From assembly GCA_948469315.1 (NCBI GenBank), contig CAOKLQ010000007.1:32477-96476 (forward strand): 64,000 nucleotides of DNA. Direction: 5' to 3'. The notes beneath the pieces are model-generated. The model saw only the letters and a program-made list of their open reading frames with translations. It was not told where the DNA came from and ran no database searches. Positions 9,265 through 19,074 of the stretch are shown piece after piece; position 1 is the first letter of the stretch, and each line of letters starts with the position of its first letter. Made by a program: the position numbers and the translations under genes. The DNA comes from an uncultured Clostridium sp. GTDB lineage: Bacteria > Bacillota > Clostridia > TANB77 > CAG-508.

Positions 9265-11464
9265 TTGGAAGAGATAGAAGGGCAGATAATAGAATTTATA
9301 TATCAAAATGAACTAAATAGTTATACAATAGCAATATTAGAAACTAATGAAGATGAAATAACAGTAACTGGGTATCTTCCATTTATAAATGTTGGAGATA
9401 CATTAAAATTAGTGGGAAAATATGTTATACATCAAGAATATGGTGAGCAATTTAAAATAGAAACATTTGAAAAATTAATGCCTAAAACTTTAGATGCAAT
9501 TGAAAGGTATTTAGCAAATGGAACTATAAAAGGAATAGGACCTGCTACTGCTAAAAAAATAGTAGCAACATTTGGGGAAGATACAATAAGTATATTTAAA
9601 TTAGAGCCAGAAAAGCTTACTCAAATAAAAGGAATTACGGAAGAAAAAGCCAAAGAAATGAGCAGAGAGTTTATAGAAAATTGGGAGCTATGGCAAATAG
9701 TAGGATTTTTAGAAAAGTTTGGAGTAGGCGTTTCAAGTGCAAAAAAGGTTTATAAAGAGCTTGGAAATTCCTCAATAGAAGAAATAGAAGCAAATCCATA
9801 TTTATTAGTAGATATTATACAAAATGTAGATTTTAGAAAAATAGACAAAATGGCTTTAGATATAGGCATATCAGCTGATAATAGTAAAAGAGTAAAAAGT
9901 GGAATAAAATATGCTTTAGGAAAAATTTCTATTAATGGTCATTCTTGTGTGTTAAAACAAAACCTAGAAAAATATGTTACAGAACTTTTAGGTATTGATA
10001 CAGGTTTTATTGAAGATAGTCTGATAGAATTAAAAGTAAAAGATGAAATTTACATAGAAAACCGAGATGAAGAACAATGGATATATCTTAAATATTTTTA
10101 TGATGCTGAAGTAAATATTGCCAAAAAAATAATACTTATGAATGAAGCAAAAAATATAAAAAAAATATCATCTTTTAAAAAAGAACTAGAAAAAGCACAA
10201 AAAAATATAGATATTGAACTATCTGAAAAACAAAAAGAAGCAATAAAACAAGTAAATGAAAACAATGTAACAATTATTACAGGAGGACCAGGTACAGGAA
10301 AAACAACAATAATAAAAACAATAATAGATCTATACCAAACTCATGGCAAAAAAGTAGTACTTTGTGCTCCAACAGGAAGAGCTGCAAAAAGAATAACTGA
10401 AACCACAGGTCAGGAAGCAAAAACTTTACATAGGCTTTTAGAAATAGGAAAGATAGAAGATGATGTTAAAAATGTAAATTATGATGTATCTCCAGTAGAT
10501 GCAGATGTAATTGTAATTGATGAAACATCAATGGTAGATATTTTTTTAATGAACTATCTAGTAAGAGGAATATATCAAGGAACAAAACTTGTGCTTGTAG
10601 GAGATGTAGACCAGCTTCCATCTGTAGGACCAGGAAATGTTTTAAAAGATATAATAGAATCAGGGCAAGTTCAAACTACACATTTAGATGAAATATTTAG
10701 ACAAGCTGCAACAAGCAAAATAACATTAAATGCACATAAAGTAAATGAGGGACAAAATTTTATAAAACCTCAAGATAGTTCAGATTTAAAACAAGACTTT
10801 TTTTATATAAATGAAAGCAATCGGAGAAAAAATGCTAAGTGAAATAGTATCTTTATGTAAGGGAAGGCTGCAAAATTATGGAGATTACAATTTTTTTGAA
10901 AACATACAAGTTCTAACACCAACAAAAAAAGGAATACTTGGAACAAAAGAACTAAACAAAGTATTACAAGAGCAGTTAAATCCACAAATTTCAGGAAAAA
11001 GACAAAAAAAATCAGGAGAAATTATTTTTAGAGAAGGCGACAGAGTAATGCAAACAAAAAATAATTATGATATGTACTGGGAAAAACAAGATGAAAATGG
11101 AACAGGAATATTTAATGGAGAACTTGGAAAAATTTTAAGAGTTAATGAAGAAGAAAAACAAATAAAAGTTGAATTTGATGATGGGAAAGTAGCATGGTAT
11201 TTATACTCAGACTTAGAGCAATTAGAGCATGCATACGCAATTACAATACATAAATCCCAAGGAAGTGAATTTGATGTTGTAATAATAGTACTTCCACAAG
11301 CTTATTCAGGATTACTTACAAGAAACCTATTATATACAAGTATAACAAGAGCAAAAAAACTTCTTATTGTAATAGGTGGTAATAGAACAATTAATTTTAT
11401 GATAAATAATGATAATAATAAAAATAGAAACACAGGGCTTAAATATAAATTACAGAATATTTAA
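9265..11464 (+). CDS. recD2: RecD2-type 5'-3' DNA helicase, +1 shift at CGG
   Basis: An SF1B helicase acting in DNA repair in bacteria without RecBC partners. The start is TTG at 9265, with GAAAGAGGA upstream. Residues 85-200 hold tandem helix-hairpin-helix motifs (GIGPATAKKI). The helicase core begins near 315 with Walker A GGPGTGKTT, Walker B VIDETSM and motif III VGDVDQLPSVGPG. Codon 520 is CGG (10822-10824). Skipping C10822 joins YINESN to GEKMLSEIVSL and runs into the second RecA lobe with motif V (TIHKSQGSEF) and motif VI (LLYTSITRAKK). The total is about 732 residues. Without the shift the second motor lobe is lost, which should abolish helicase activity. Confidence 0.94.
10822..10825 (+). 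other. Recoding site 3 (CGGA) in recD2
   Basis: In-frame CGG after AAT (Asn519). A +1 shift reads GGA as Gly and restores the helicase C-terminal lobe. Without it the frame reaches TGA after a few codons. Confidence 0.83.
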
Positions 11465-11485
11465 AAATGCAGTAAAATAAAAATT

Positions 11486-11641
11486 TAAATAGGTTAATAT
11501 ATTTTTTATGCAGTAACAATTCGGGGGGACCGACAAGCTACAATCTGTTAAAATACAAAAATTTAGACTTCAATTTTTGTATTTTAATATAGATTGTGTG
11601 CAGTTGGGAGTTACAAATAAAAACATATATTAACCTATTTA
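11486..11641 (+). ncRNA. Structured RNA element A upstream of comF
   Basis: A 16-base perfect terminal inverted repeat (11486-11501 with 11626-11641) encloses a second long hairpin (around 11540-11562 with 11571-11597). The core is TTCGGGGGGACCGAC at 11520-11533 and GTTGGGAG at 11603-11610. CCGAC can pair with GTTGG. Element B at 26.2 kb has the same core but with CCGATG facing CATTGG, a covarying pair. The single-strand pieces GGGGA and GGAG are kept. I do not recognise the family with certainty. Clostridial raiA-motif RNAs are one candidate because they are often encoded near comF genes. Confidence 0.6.
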
Positions 11642-11649
11642 ATATATAT

Positions 11650-11678
11650 TTGACATATAAATTAATTTAATATATATT
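11650..11678 (+). promoter_or_regulatory. Promoter of comF
   Basis: TTGACA (11650-11655), 17 bases, TATATT (11673-11678), about 30 bases before the start codon. It lies downstream of element A, so the RNA and comF can be transcribed separately. Confidence 0.65.
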
Positions 11679-11706
11679 ATAAACTATAGGGAGCAGAAAG
11701 GAACGT

Positions 11707-12360
11707 GTGTTGAGTTTTTTTGAGATGCTCCTTAATTTTATTTATCCAAATAAATGTGGAATATGTGAGAAAATTTGTGATAATTTTTTATGTCCTAATT
11801 GCAAAAATAATATAGAAAAGCTACAATTTAATAAATTAAAAAAATTTTTAATAAAACCTTTAGATGAGCATTTTTATATTTTTAAATATGAAGGAATAAT
11901 TAGGAAAAAAATAATTGACTATAAATTTAATGATAAAGCTTTCTTATCTGATTTTTTTACACAAATTATTTTAAAAAACAAAAAAGTATATTGTTTCATA
12001 AAAAAATATGATATAATCATTCCAGTTCCAGTACATAAAAAAAGAAAAGATCAAAGAGGATATAATCAAACAGAATTAATATCAAGGAAAATTGTGCAAA
12101 ATATAGATGACTTAGAATATTTAAATAACTGCTTAGTTAAAACAAAAAATACTAAACCACAAAGTAAATTAAAAGAAAATGATAGAAAACATAATTTGAT
12201 TGGAGCATATAAAGTAAATAATGATTTTAAGATAAAAAATAAAAAAATTCTACTTTTAGATGATGTATATACAACAGGAAGTACAGCAAATGAATGTAGT
12301 AAAGCTTTAAAAGAAGTGGGTGCTAAAAAAGTTGGAATTTTAACTATTGCAAAAGATTAA
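11707..12360 (+). CDS. comF: ComF family protein (phosphoribosyltransferase-like)
   Basis: A 217-residue protein with an N-terminal zinc finger (CGICEKIC then CPNC) and a C-terminal type I phosphoribosyltransferase fold. Its PRPP loop is ILLLDDVYTTGST, preceded by PVPVHKKRKDQRGYNQ. ComF/ComFC proteins are needed for DNA uptake in transformation and possibly for DNA recombination; they act in the cytoplasm. GTG at 11707 and TTG at 11710 are both possible starts behind AAAGGAA. The next gene follows after 17 bases, so the two are probably cotranscribed. Confidence 0.9.
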   Translation: MLSFFEMLLNFIYPNKCGICEKICDNFLCPNCKNNIEKLQFNKLKKFLIKPLDEHFYIFKYEGIIRKKIIDYKFNDKAFLSDFFTQIILKNKKVYCFIKKYDIIIPVPVHKKRKDQRGYNQTELISRKIVQNIDDLEYLNNCLVKTKNTKPQSKLKENDRKHNLIGAYKVNNDFKIKNKKILLLDDVYTTGSTANECSKALKEVGAKKVGILTIAKD

Positions 12361-12377
12361 ATTTAGGAGGATTTACA

Positions 12378-14348
12378 ATGGAAGATTTAGTTGAGTGCAT
12401 ATTAGACTATATTAGAGCCTATTATACAGATTATGCAATAATGATTAATGGAGAATGGGGAAGCGGAAAAACTTACTTTTGGAATAATAAAGTAAGAAAC
12501 AAAATTGAATCTATGAAAATAAATGGTAAGCAATATACAACAATATATATGTCCTTGTATGGAATATCAAACTTAGAAGATATAAGCAAAAAAATATTTA
12601 TAGAAACAACTCAATTAATGGATAAAAACTTAAGAAAATATATGAATTCACATGGTCAAACAACAATTCCAGAATATGCAAAAACAGGACTTGATATGGC
12701 AAACTTTTTTGGTGTAACACAAAATGGGGATAAATTAGATTATAGTAAATTCTTTTCAACAGATGACAAAATATTATGTTTTGATGATTTAGAAAGAGCA
12801 AATGTAGATGTTATAGATATTTTAGGTTATATAAATAATTTTGTTGAACATGACCATATAAAAACAATTATTATTTGTAACGAAAAAGAATTATCAACAA
12901 AAATAAAAAATTCTAATTTAGAGATGAAAACATTTATTGCAACTTACCTTTTAGACAAAGAAGGAGACCTAACAAAAACAGAAAAACCAATGGTTGAAAA
13001 AATAAAAGATAAAATAGAATATGTTTTTGATAAAGCAAATGAATATGAGAGAATAAAAGAAAAATTAATTGGTGAGACTTTTGAATATGATCCAGAATTT
13101 AATTATATAATTAATGGATTACTTATGAGATATGAAAATTATTCAGAATTAATACGTTTTTTGAGAGAAAATACAAGATTAATAATTTCTACATTCAACA
13201 AAAGTGGTACTAGAAATTTAAGAATTTTAAAACATGCATTAAATGACTTTAAAAGAGTTTTTGACATGGTAAATAAAAGCTATCCAAAAACAAGTAACAA
13301 AGTAATGCAAACAATGCTTATATTTACAATAGCAATATCTTTTGAAATAAAAGCTGGAAAAATAACAAAAGAAAAATTTATAAATATACAAAGTAATGAA
13401 GAATATAAATCAATACTTGTTTCTTCAAGAGTATTATCAGATAACAGACAATTTTATATAAAAGAATTTGATAATAATTATTATTATAACTTCAAAGCAG
13501 AATATAGGTTTTTTAAATTTATTGAAAAATATATACGTACACGTATTTTTGATATGAAGATATTTAAAGATGATATGGAAGTTATAATAAATACAGTAGA
13601 TGTAGAAAACTTACCAGCATATAAAAGGTTACTTACAGAAGAATATTGGAAAATACCAGATGATGAGTTTGGTCTAGCAATAGATAATATATTAGATAAT
13701 GTAAAAAATGGAGAATTAGAATTAATAGATATTGTAAAATTATATGCATATTTTAGTTATTTTACTAAAAAAGATTTAATAATGTATGATATAAAAACAA
13801 TAAAAAATATATTTTTTGAAGGAATGAATATAGCATCACTTAAATCTGAATATTGCGAAAATGTAGAAGAAGAGTTAAACAAAATAACAGTAGATGGTGA
13901 AATGAATGAAGATATGCAAGAAATTCTAAAACATTTTACTAATTTAAATAATTCATTAAAAGAAAAAATGTATAGTCAAAAAGCAGAAGAATTATTTATG
14001 AATATTCCAATGAAAATGGAAGTATTTTATGATATGTTAGATAAAGAATTTATGGATGTGCCTATATTTAAATATTATGATCCATACCAAATATTCCAAA
14101 GAATATCTTGTGCAAGCAATGAAGATATAGTCGCAATAAAAGAAAAGCTAGTAAATAGAGCAGATAAATATAAAAAGCAAATCGAGCCAGAAATGAACAA
14201 TATAAAGAAATTAAAACAAATAACAGATGAATATATACATGGAAAAGATATATCTATAAAAATTGTAATGTTAAAAGAATTTTCAAAAGAACTAGAATAT
14301 ATCTTAGATAAATATAAAACTCCATTTTTGAGTAGAAAAGAAGAATAA
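12378..14348 (+). CDS. KAP-family P-loop NTPase
   Basis: A 656-residue protein with Walker A GEWGSGKT near residue 30 and Walker B ILCFDDLER near residue 135, followed by VEHDHIKTIIICNEKEL. This is the arrangement of KAP P-loop NTPases (the Kidins220/PifA group). The remaining two thirds are helical, with no transmembrane segments that I can see. Bacterial KAP proteins include the phage-exclusion protein PifA, and many sit in defence contexts. The role here is therefore a guess between defence and an unknown housekeeping function. TTTAGGAGG precedes the ATG, and the gene is coupled to comF. Confidence 0.75.
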   Translation: MEDLVECILDYIRAYYTDYAIMINGEWGSGKTYFWNNKVRNKIESMKINGKQYTTIYMSLYGISNLEDISKKIFIETTQLMDKNLRKYMNSHGQTTIPEYAKTGLDMANFFGVTQNGDKLDYSKFFSTDDKILCFDDLERANVDVIDILGYINNFVEHDHIKTIIICNEKELSTKIKNSNLEMKTFIATYLLDKEGDLTKTEKPMVEKIKDKIEYVFDKANEYERIKEKLIGETFEYDPEFNYIINGLLMRYENYSELIRFLRENTRLIISTFNKSGTRNLRILKHALNDFKRVFDMVNKSYPKTSNKVMQTMLIFTIAISFEIKAGKITKEKFINIQSNEEYKSILVSSRVLSDNRQFYIKEFDNNYYYNFKAEYRFFKFIEKYIRTRIFDMKIFKDDMEVIINTVDVENLPAYKRLLTEEYWKIPDDEFGLAIDNILDNVKNGELELIDIVKLYAYFSYFTKKDLIMYDIKTIKNIFFEGMNIASLKSEYCENVEEELNKITVDGEMNEDMQEILKHFTNLNNSLKEKMYSQKAEELFMNIPMKMEVFYDMLDKEFMDVPIFKYYDPYQIFQRISCASNEDIVAIKEKLVNRADKYKKQIEPEMNNIKKLKQITDEYIHGKDISIKIVMLKEFSKELEYILDKYKTPFLSRKEE

Positions 14349-14352
14349 AGTA

Positions 14353-14380
14353 TAGGAGCACAAAATAAAGTGCTCCTATA
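14353..14380. terminator. Convergent hairpin between the KAP gene and spoVT
   Basis: ATAGGAGCAC (14353-14362) pairs perfectly with GTGCTCCTAT (14371-14380) in the 43-base gap between two converging genes. Flanking T runs are short, so bidirectional termination is likely but not strong. Confidence 0.65.
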
Positions 14381-14391
14381 AATTTTCAAAA

Positions 14392-14946
14392 TTATATTTC
14401 CATTTGTGTACCTAAAAAGTTAGCAGCAGATTGAGCAACTTTTTTTTCTATATCATTCATTTTAGTTTTAGCTTCTTTTGAAATTAAAATTACAGTACCA
14501 ATTGCATCTCCATCAGATATTATAGGATACACAATTTGAGAATTAAATTTTCTTTCTTTATTATCATTTTTAACTATAGGAACAGACATATCATTATTTT
14601 CATTACTTGTATAAACTTCTTTATCTTCAATTATTTGCTCTAATTCCTCACTTAAATTTTGTTCTAGTAATTCTTTTTTAGCACCACCAGAAACTGCAAT
14701 AACAGTATCTTTATCTGTTATACAAGCAATATGACCAGTAGTTTTAGCCAAAGTTTCAGCATAACCTACAGCAAATTCTGAAAGTTCTCCAATAGGAGAA
14801 TATTTTTTAAGTATAACTTGACCTTCTCTATCTGTAAAAATTTCAAGTGGATCACCTTCTTTAATACGAAGTGTTTTTCTTATTTCTTTTGGGATAACAA
14901 CTCTTCCTAAATCATCTATTCTTCTAACAACACCAGTTGCTTTCAT
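14392..14946 (-). CDS. spoVT: Stage V sporulation protein T (SpoVT)
   Basis: A 184-residue regulator on the opposite strand. Residues 1-50 are an AbrB/SpoVT swapped-hairpin DNA-binding domain (GVVRRIDDLGRVVIPKEIR). Residues 55-180 form a GAF-like domain typical of SpoVT. In Bacillus it acts in the forespore as activator and repressor of sigma-G genes. GGAGGAAAT precedes the ATG. Its presence suggests that the organism forms, or recently formed, endospores. It is the only clearly real gene on the - strand in this window. Confidence 0.93.
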   Translation of the reverse strand: MKATGVVRRIDDLGRVVIPKEIRKTLRIKEGDPLEIFTDREGQVILKKYSPIGELSEFAVGYAETLAKTTGHIACITDKDTVIAVSGGAKKELLEQNLSEELEQIIEDKEVYTSNENNDMSVPIVKNDNKERKFNSQIVYPIISDGDAIGTVILISKEAKTKMNDIEKKVAQSAANFLGTQMEI

Positions 14947-15132
14947 ATATATTTCCTCCCTTTTTTTATTTTCATATTCTTATTATGTCAAAAAAGGAAA
15001 AAAATATGCGTTTGAAAAATTTTGATTAAAAAAAGTTATATTTAATAATAAAAATAATACTAATATTTTAAATAAAATAGTATACAAAAATATTAAACTA
15101 ATATATAATAAAAAAATGAAAGGAGATAATCT

Positions 15133-18100
15133 ATGAATTTCAAAAAATATAAAAAAACAATATTATTAGTATATATATTAATGTTTATGTTAATACCGAT
15201 ATTTTCAATAGCTAATAATAATACTAAACCAATTGTTAGTTATAGTACACATATTCAAAACAATGGTTGGGAAAATAATTTTAGTAAAAGCAATGGTGAA
15301 GTATCTGGAACAAGTGGACAAGGATTAAGATTAGAAGCAATAAAAATAAAAATAGACAATATGCCAAGTATAGATTTAAGATATCAAGTACATATACAAA
15401 ATATAGGATGGCAACAATGGAAGGAAAATGGGGACATAGCAGGGACAAGCGGACAAGGACTAAGGTTAGAAGCAATAAAAATAAAATTGGTAAATTCTCC
15501 AGATTATACAGTAGAATATAGAGTACATGTACAAAATATAGGGTGGCAAAATTGGAAACAAGATGGTGCAATAGCAGGAACAAGTGGACAAGGATTAAGA
15601 TTAGAAGCAATACAAATTAGAATTGTTAAAAAAGAAAATAAAGGTGAAATAAAATTAGAATCAAATTTTAAAGAGCAATCTTATTTTGATAAAATTAATG
15701 TTTCAGGTTGGAAAATTACAAATGTAGAAAATGCAAAATTAAAAGTATTTGTAGATGACAATGATATAACAAATCAATTAAATGTACAATATACTAAAAG
15801 AGACGATTTAAAAGAAATGATATCATATGGTGATGATATAATTAATGATAAGCCAGGTTTTAATTTTACTTTAGATGCAACTAAATTTAAAACTGGGATA
15901 CATAAACTAGAAATTAGACTTTTAACAAATGATGAAGTGTCTACCATATCAACTGTTACAAAAGAGTTTAGAACAGATAAAGATATACACATACTATATC
16001 AATCACATGTGCAAGAAATAGGTTGGCAAGATTTTAAAACAGATGGTAATATTTCTGGAACAACAGGAAAATTTTTAAGGATCGAGGCAATAAATCTTAA
16101 AACTTATAATTTACCACAAAATGTAAAATTAAAGTATCAGGCGCATGTACAAGGAATAGGTTGGCAAAATTGGAATTATGAAGGAAACTTTATGGGAACA
16201 ATTGGACAATCTAAAAGAATAGAAGCATTTAGGTTAAAACTGGAAAATCAACAAGATTATACAGTAGAATATAGAGCACATATACAAGGAATAGGTTGGC
16301 AAAATTGGAAACAAGATGGAGCAGTAGCTGGAACAATAGGAAAATTTTTAAGGATTGAAGCAATACAAATTAGAATTGTAGAAAAAACAAATAAAGCCTC
16401 AGTAGTTATAGAAACTGATACTCAAAATCAGACATTTTATGAAGATATAGCTATTAAAGGTTGGAAAATGACTAATGTAGAAAATGCAAAATTAAAAGTT
16501 TTTTTAGATGGAAATGATATTACAAATAATGTAGATCTTAATTATCAAACAAGAGATGATTTGATAGAAAATATTGATTATTGTAGTAATATTGAAAATG
16601 AAAAGCCAGGATTTACATTTGTAATAAAAAATAATAAAATATCAACAGGAAACCACAAATTAGAAGTAAAACTTTTATTAGAAGATGAAACTAAAGTTTT
16701 AGCATCAAATAGTAAAAATATATTAATAGATAAAGATATACATATTTCATATCAATCACATGTCCAAGGAATAGGTTGGCAAGACTATTTTGTAGATGGA
16801 TCAACATCTGGAACAATAGGTAGAGGATTTAGAATAGAAGCAATGAATATTAAGGCATATAATTTACCAGATGGAGTAACATTAAAATATCAAGCACATG
16901 TAGAAGGTATAGGTTGGCAGCCATGGAAAAACAATGGTCAAATGATAGGAACAACGGGAGAATTTAAAAGAATTGAAGCAATTAAATTAGAATTAGAAAA
17001 CACAAATAAATATTCTATTATATATAGGACACATGTTCAAGACTATGGATGGCAAGATTGGGCAAATGATGGGGAAATGACTGGAACTGCTGGTGTAGGA
17101 AAAAGAATAGAAGCAATAGAAATTAAAATTGTAGATAAATTAACTGAAAATAAAACAAAAGTACATCTTGATGAAATACCAACTAATTTAACTAATAAAA
17201 CTCATAGAATAAGTGGATATATTATGACAAATGTACCAAATGTTCAATTAGAATTATTAATAGATGGTAAAAAAATAAATACAATTTTGCCAAGAATTTG
17301 GGATCAAGAAGTATTTAATGTAGTAAAAGGATATGGAGGAGAAAAGCTAAATCCAATACCAAGATTTTATATAGATATAGATTTTTCTAAATATTCTTTA
17401 GGAACACATACTGCAACAGTTCAAGCAATTTTAAATGGAAATATAATACAAACTCAAAGTAGAACTTTTAATACAATAAGACAAATACAATATTTTGCAG
17501 GAACATATGGATATTCAGGTCTTGCTATAAATGGAGATCAAAATGGAAATATTTTGAGATATTATAAATATGGAGATGGACCAAATGTATTTTTTGCAAC
17601 ATTTTGTGTACATGGATTTGAAGATTCTTGGTATAGAGATGGACAGTATTTAACAGGAATTGCAGATGCATTTTACAATACTCTTATATCAAGACAAGAC
17701 TTTGAAATTGCAGACAAATGGACTATATATATATTACCAGAAGTTAACCCAGATGGGGCAAGAGTAGGTACAACTAATAATGGACCAGGAAGGACAACAT
17801 TATATAGTAAAATAAAAAGAGGAATAGATATAAATAGATCATGGCAAACAGATAGTTATTATAAAAGATATACAGATGCAAGAAATTATAATGGAACTTC
17901 AGGATTTCAAGCATATGAAGCAGAAGCATTAAGAGATTTTCTTTTATCTCATAAATCTCTAGTAGGGCAAAATGTTTTAGTAGATTTACATGGATGGGAA
18001 AATCAATTAATAGGAAATGAGCAAGTTGCAAGTTATTATAAACAATATTATAGTAGTTGTTCAACAAGAAATTATGGAACATATGGAACTCAATATTTAA

Positions 18101-18240
18101 TATCTTGGGCGAGACAAAATTTAGGTGCTAAAACTGCTTTAGTAGAACTACCAAAAGCTAATAGTGAGCAACATGCAAATAATATGCACTTACCTGAAAA
18201 TTATATTGATGCAACATTTAAAATGTTAAGAGGGTTATAA
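15133..18240 (+). CDS. Secreted M14 carboxypeptidase with nine ChW repeats
   Basis: A 1035-residue exported protein with a signal peptide (residues 1-28). ChW repeats (conserved GW, then GTxGxxxRLEAI) come in three blocks of three at about 35-166, 284-419 and 537-667. Each block is followed by a beta-rich spacer; the first two are near-duplicates (WKITNVENAKLKVF and WKMTNVENAKLKVF). The C-terminal domain, from about residue 782, is an M14 zinc carboxypeptidase. Zinc ligands are in CVHGFEDSW and VDLHGW, substrate contacts in NPDGAR and DINRSW, and the catalytic Glu is in ALVELP. M14 enzymes in walls trim peptidoglycan stem peptides, and ChW repeats are thought to bind the envelope. The ChW-GH25 lysozyme at 38.8 kb is built on the same plan. 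Confidence 0.9.
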   Translation: MNFKKYKKTILLVYILMFMLIPIFSIANNNTKPIVSYSTHIQNNGWENNFSKSNGEVSGTSGQGLRLEAIKIKIDNMPSIDLRYQVHIQNIGWQQWKENGDIAGTSGQGLRLEAIKIKLVNSPDYTVEYRVHVQNIGWQNWKQDGAIAGTSGQGLRLEAIQIRIVKKENKGEIKLESNFKEQSYFDKINVSGWKITNVENAKLKVFVDDNDITNQLNVQYTKRDDLKEMISYGDDIINDKPGFNFTLDATKFKTGIHKLEIRLLTNDEVSTISTVTKEFRTDKDIHILYQSHVQEIGWQDFKTDGNISGTTGKFLRIEAINLKTYNLPQNVKLKYQAHVQGIGWQNWNYEGNFMGTIGQSKRIEAFRLKLENQQDYTVEYRAHIQGIGWQNWKQDGAVAGTIGKFLRIEAIQIRIVEKTNKASVVIETDTQNQTFYEDIAIKGWKMTNVENAKLKVFLDGNDITNNVDLNYQTRDDLIENIDYCSNIENEKPGFTFVIKNNKISTGNHKLEVKLLLEDETKVLASNSKNILIDKDIHISYQSHVQGIGWQDYFVDGSTSGTIGRGFRIEAMNIKAYNLPDGVTLKYQAHVEGIGWQPWKNNGQMIGTTGEFKRIEAIKLELENTNKYSIIYRTHVQDYGWQDWANDGEMTGTAGVGKRIEAIEIKIVDKLTENKTKVHLDEIPTNLTNKTHRISGYIMTNVPNVQLELLIDGKKINTILPRIWDQEVFNVVKGYGGEKLNPIPRFYIDIDFSKYSLGTHTATVQAILNGNIIQTQSRTFNTIRQIQYFAGTYGYSGLAINGDQNGNILRYYKYGDGPNVFFATFCVHGFEDSWYRDGQYLTGIADAFYNTLISRQDFEIADKWTIYILPEVNPDGARVGTTNNGPGRTTLYSKIKRGIDINRSWQTDSYYKRYTDARNYNGTSGFQAYEAEALRDFLLSHKSLVGQNVLVDLHGWENQLIGNEQVASYYKQYYSSCSTRNYGTYGTQYLISWARQNLGAKTALVELPKANSEQHANNMHLPENYIDATFKMLRGL

Positions 18241-18243
18241 AAT

Positions 18244-18984
18244 ATGAAAAATCAAATAAAAAATATAATTATAGTTGTTATTTATTTAATAATAGTAATT
18301 GTTTTATTTAAAACAATTACTATTATTAAATCTAAAAAACAAGAAAACGAAAATTCATGGAAAGATGATTCTATAATGTATAAACAAAATATAAGTATAG
18401 ATGATTTAAAACAAGAATATAAAATTACAGGAGATAATAATTTATATGAAATAAATACAGAATATGATGGAAGAAAAGTCTTAAATATAAAGTCTAATAT
18501 TAATTATAAAGTAGCATTTTCAGGAATTATAAAAAAACAGATGCCTAATTTTGATGAAATTGAAACAATATATAACAATTATTATCCAAAAGATAAAAAA
18601 GGAATATGGATAGAAGAAAAAAGTAGAGATAAAATAATAAATTATTTAAATACTACACAATTACTAAGCTATAAATATAATGTTGATGATAGTGGATTTA
18701 TAATAATAACAAATAAAGATAATTCAAGCAAATATGATAAAATTTTAGAAGATATTATAAATTCTAATAATACATATATTTTATCTATTACAGGTATTTA
18801 TTATATGGTAGATATTGTAACAGGAGAAATTATAAAAAATCCATATGAAGATTTAGAGCCTGATCAGCCATATGAATATATTCAAAATAATAATGATTTA
18901 ATTATTTGTATAACAGAAAATATAAAAGAAGAATTAAGCAGTAACGAAATCTTTGAAAATATAATAGAATTAATAAAACAATAA
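18244..18984 (+). CDS. Membrane-anchored protein of unknown function
   Basis: A 246-residue protein with one N-terminal hydrophobic segment (residues 8-27) and a hydrophilic remainder, so probably a single-pass protein facing outwards. It starts three bases after the ChW-M14 stop codon and is likely translationally coupled to it, which suggests a partner or regulator of that enzyme. I recognise no domain. The composition is rich in Asn, Lys, Ile and Glu, like its neighbours. Confidence 0.7.
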   Translation: MKNQIKNIIIVVIYLIIVIVLFKTITIIKSKKQENENSWKDDSIMYKQNISIDDLKQEYKITGDNNLYEINTEYDGRKVLNIKSNINYKVAFSGIIKKQMPNFDEIETIYNNYYPKDKKGIWIEEKSRDKIINYLNTTQLLSYKYNVDDSGFIIITNKDNSSKYDKILEDIINSNNTYILSITGIYYMVDIVTGEIIKNPYEDLEPDQPYEYIQNNNDLIICITENIKEELSSNEIFENIIELIKQ

Positions 18985-18992
18985 AAATATCA

Positions 18993-19035
18993 AAAGCCTT
19001 ATTTGTTATGTAATAGTTGACAAATAAGGCTTATA
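18993..19035 (+). terminator. Hairpin terminator after the ChW-M14 operon
   Basis: AAGCCTTATTTGT (18995-19007) pairs with ACAAATAAGGCTT (19020-19032). The T run that follows is poor, so the strength is uncertain. Confidence 0.65.
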
Positions 19036-19074
19036 TATATAAAATTATAATATAAATTAAAAAGGAATAAAAAG

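Noticed and set aside
10811..11464. Internal ATG at 10811 as a start for a separate helicase C-terminal protein
   Set aside because: It overlaps the end of the first frame, lacks a ribosome site, and the helicase motifs are split between the two frames.
11486..11641. Element A as 6S RNA or signal recognition particle RNA
   Set aside because: The long stem with a central loop is suggestive, but there is a second copy of the core before another gene and the diagnostic SRP tetraloop region is absent.
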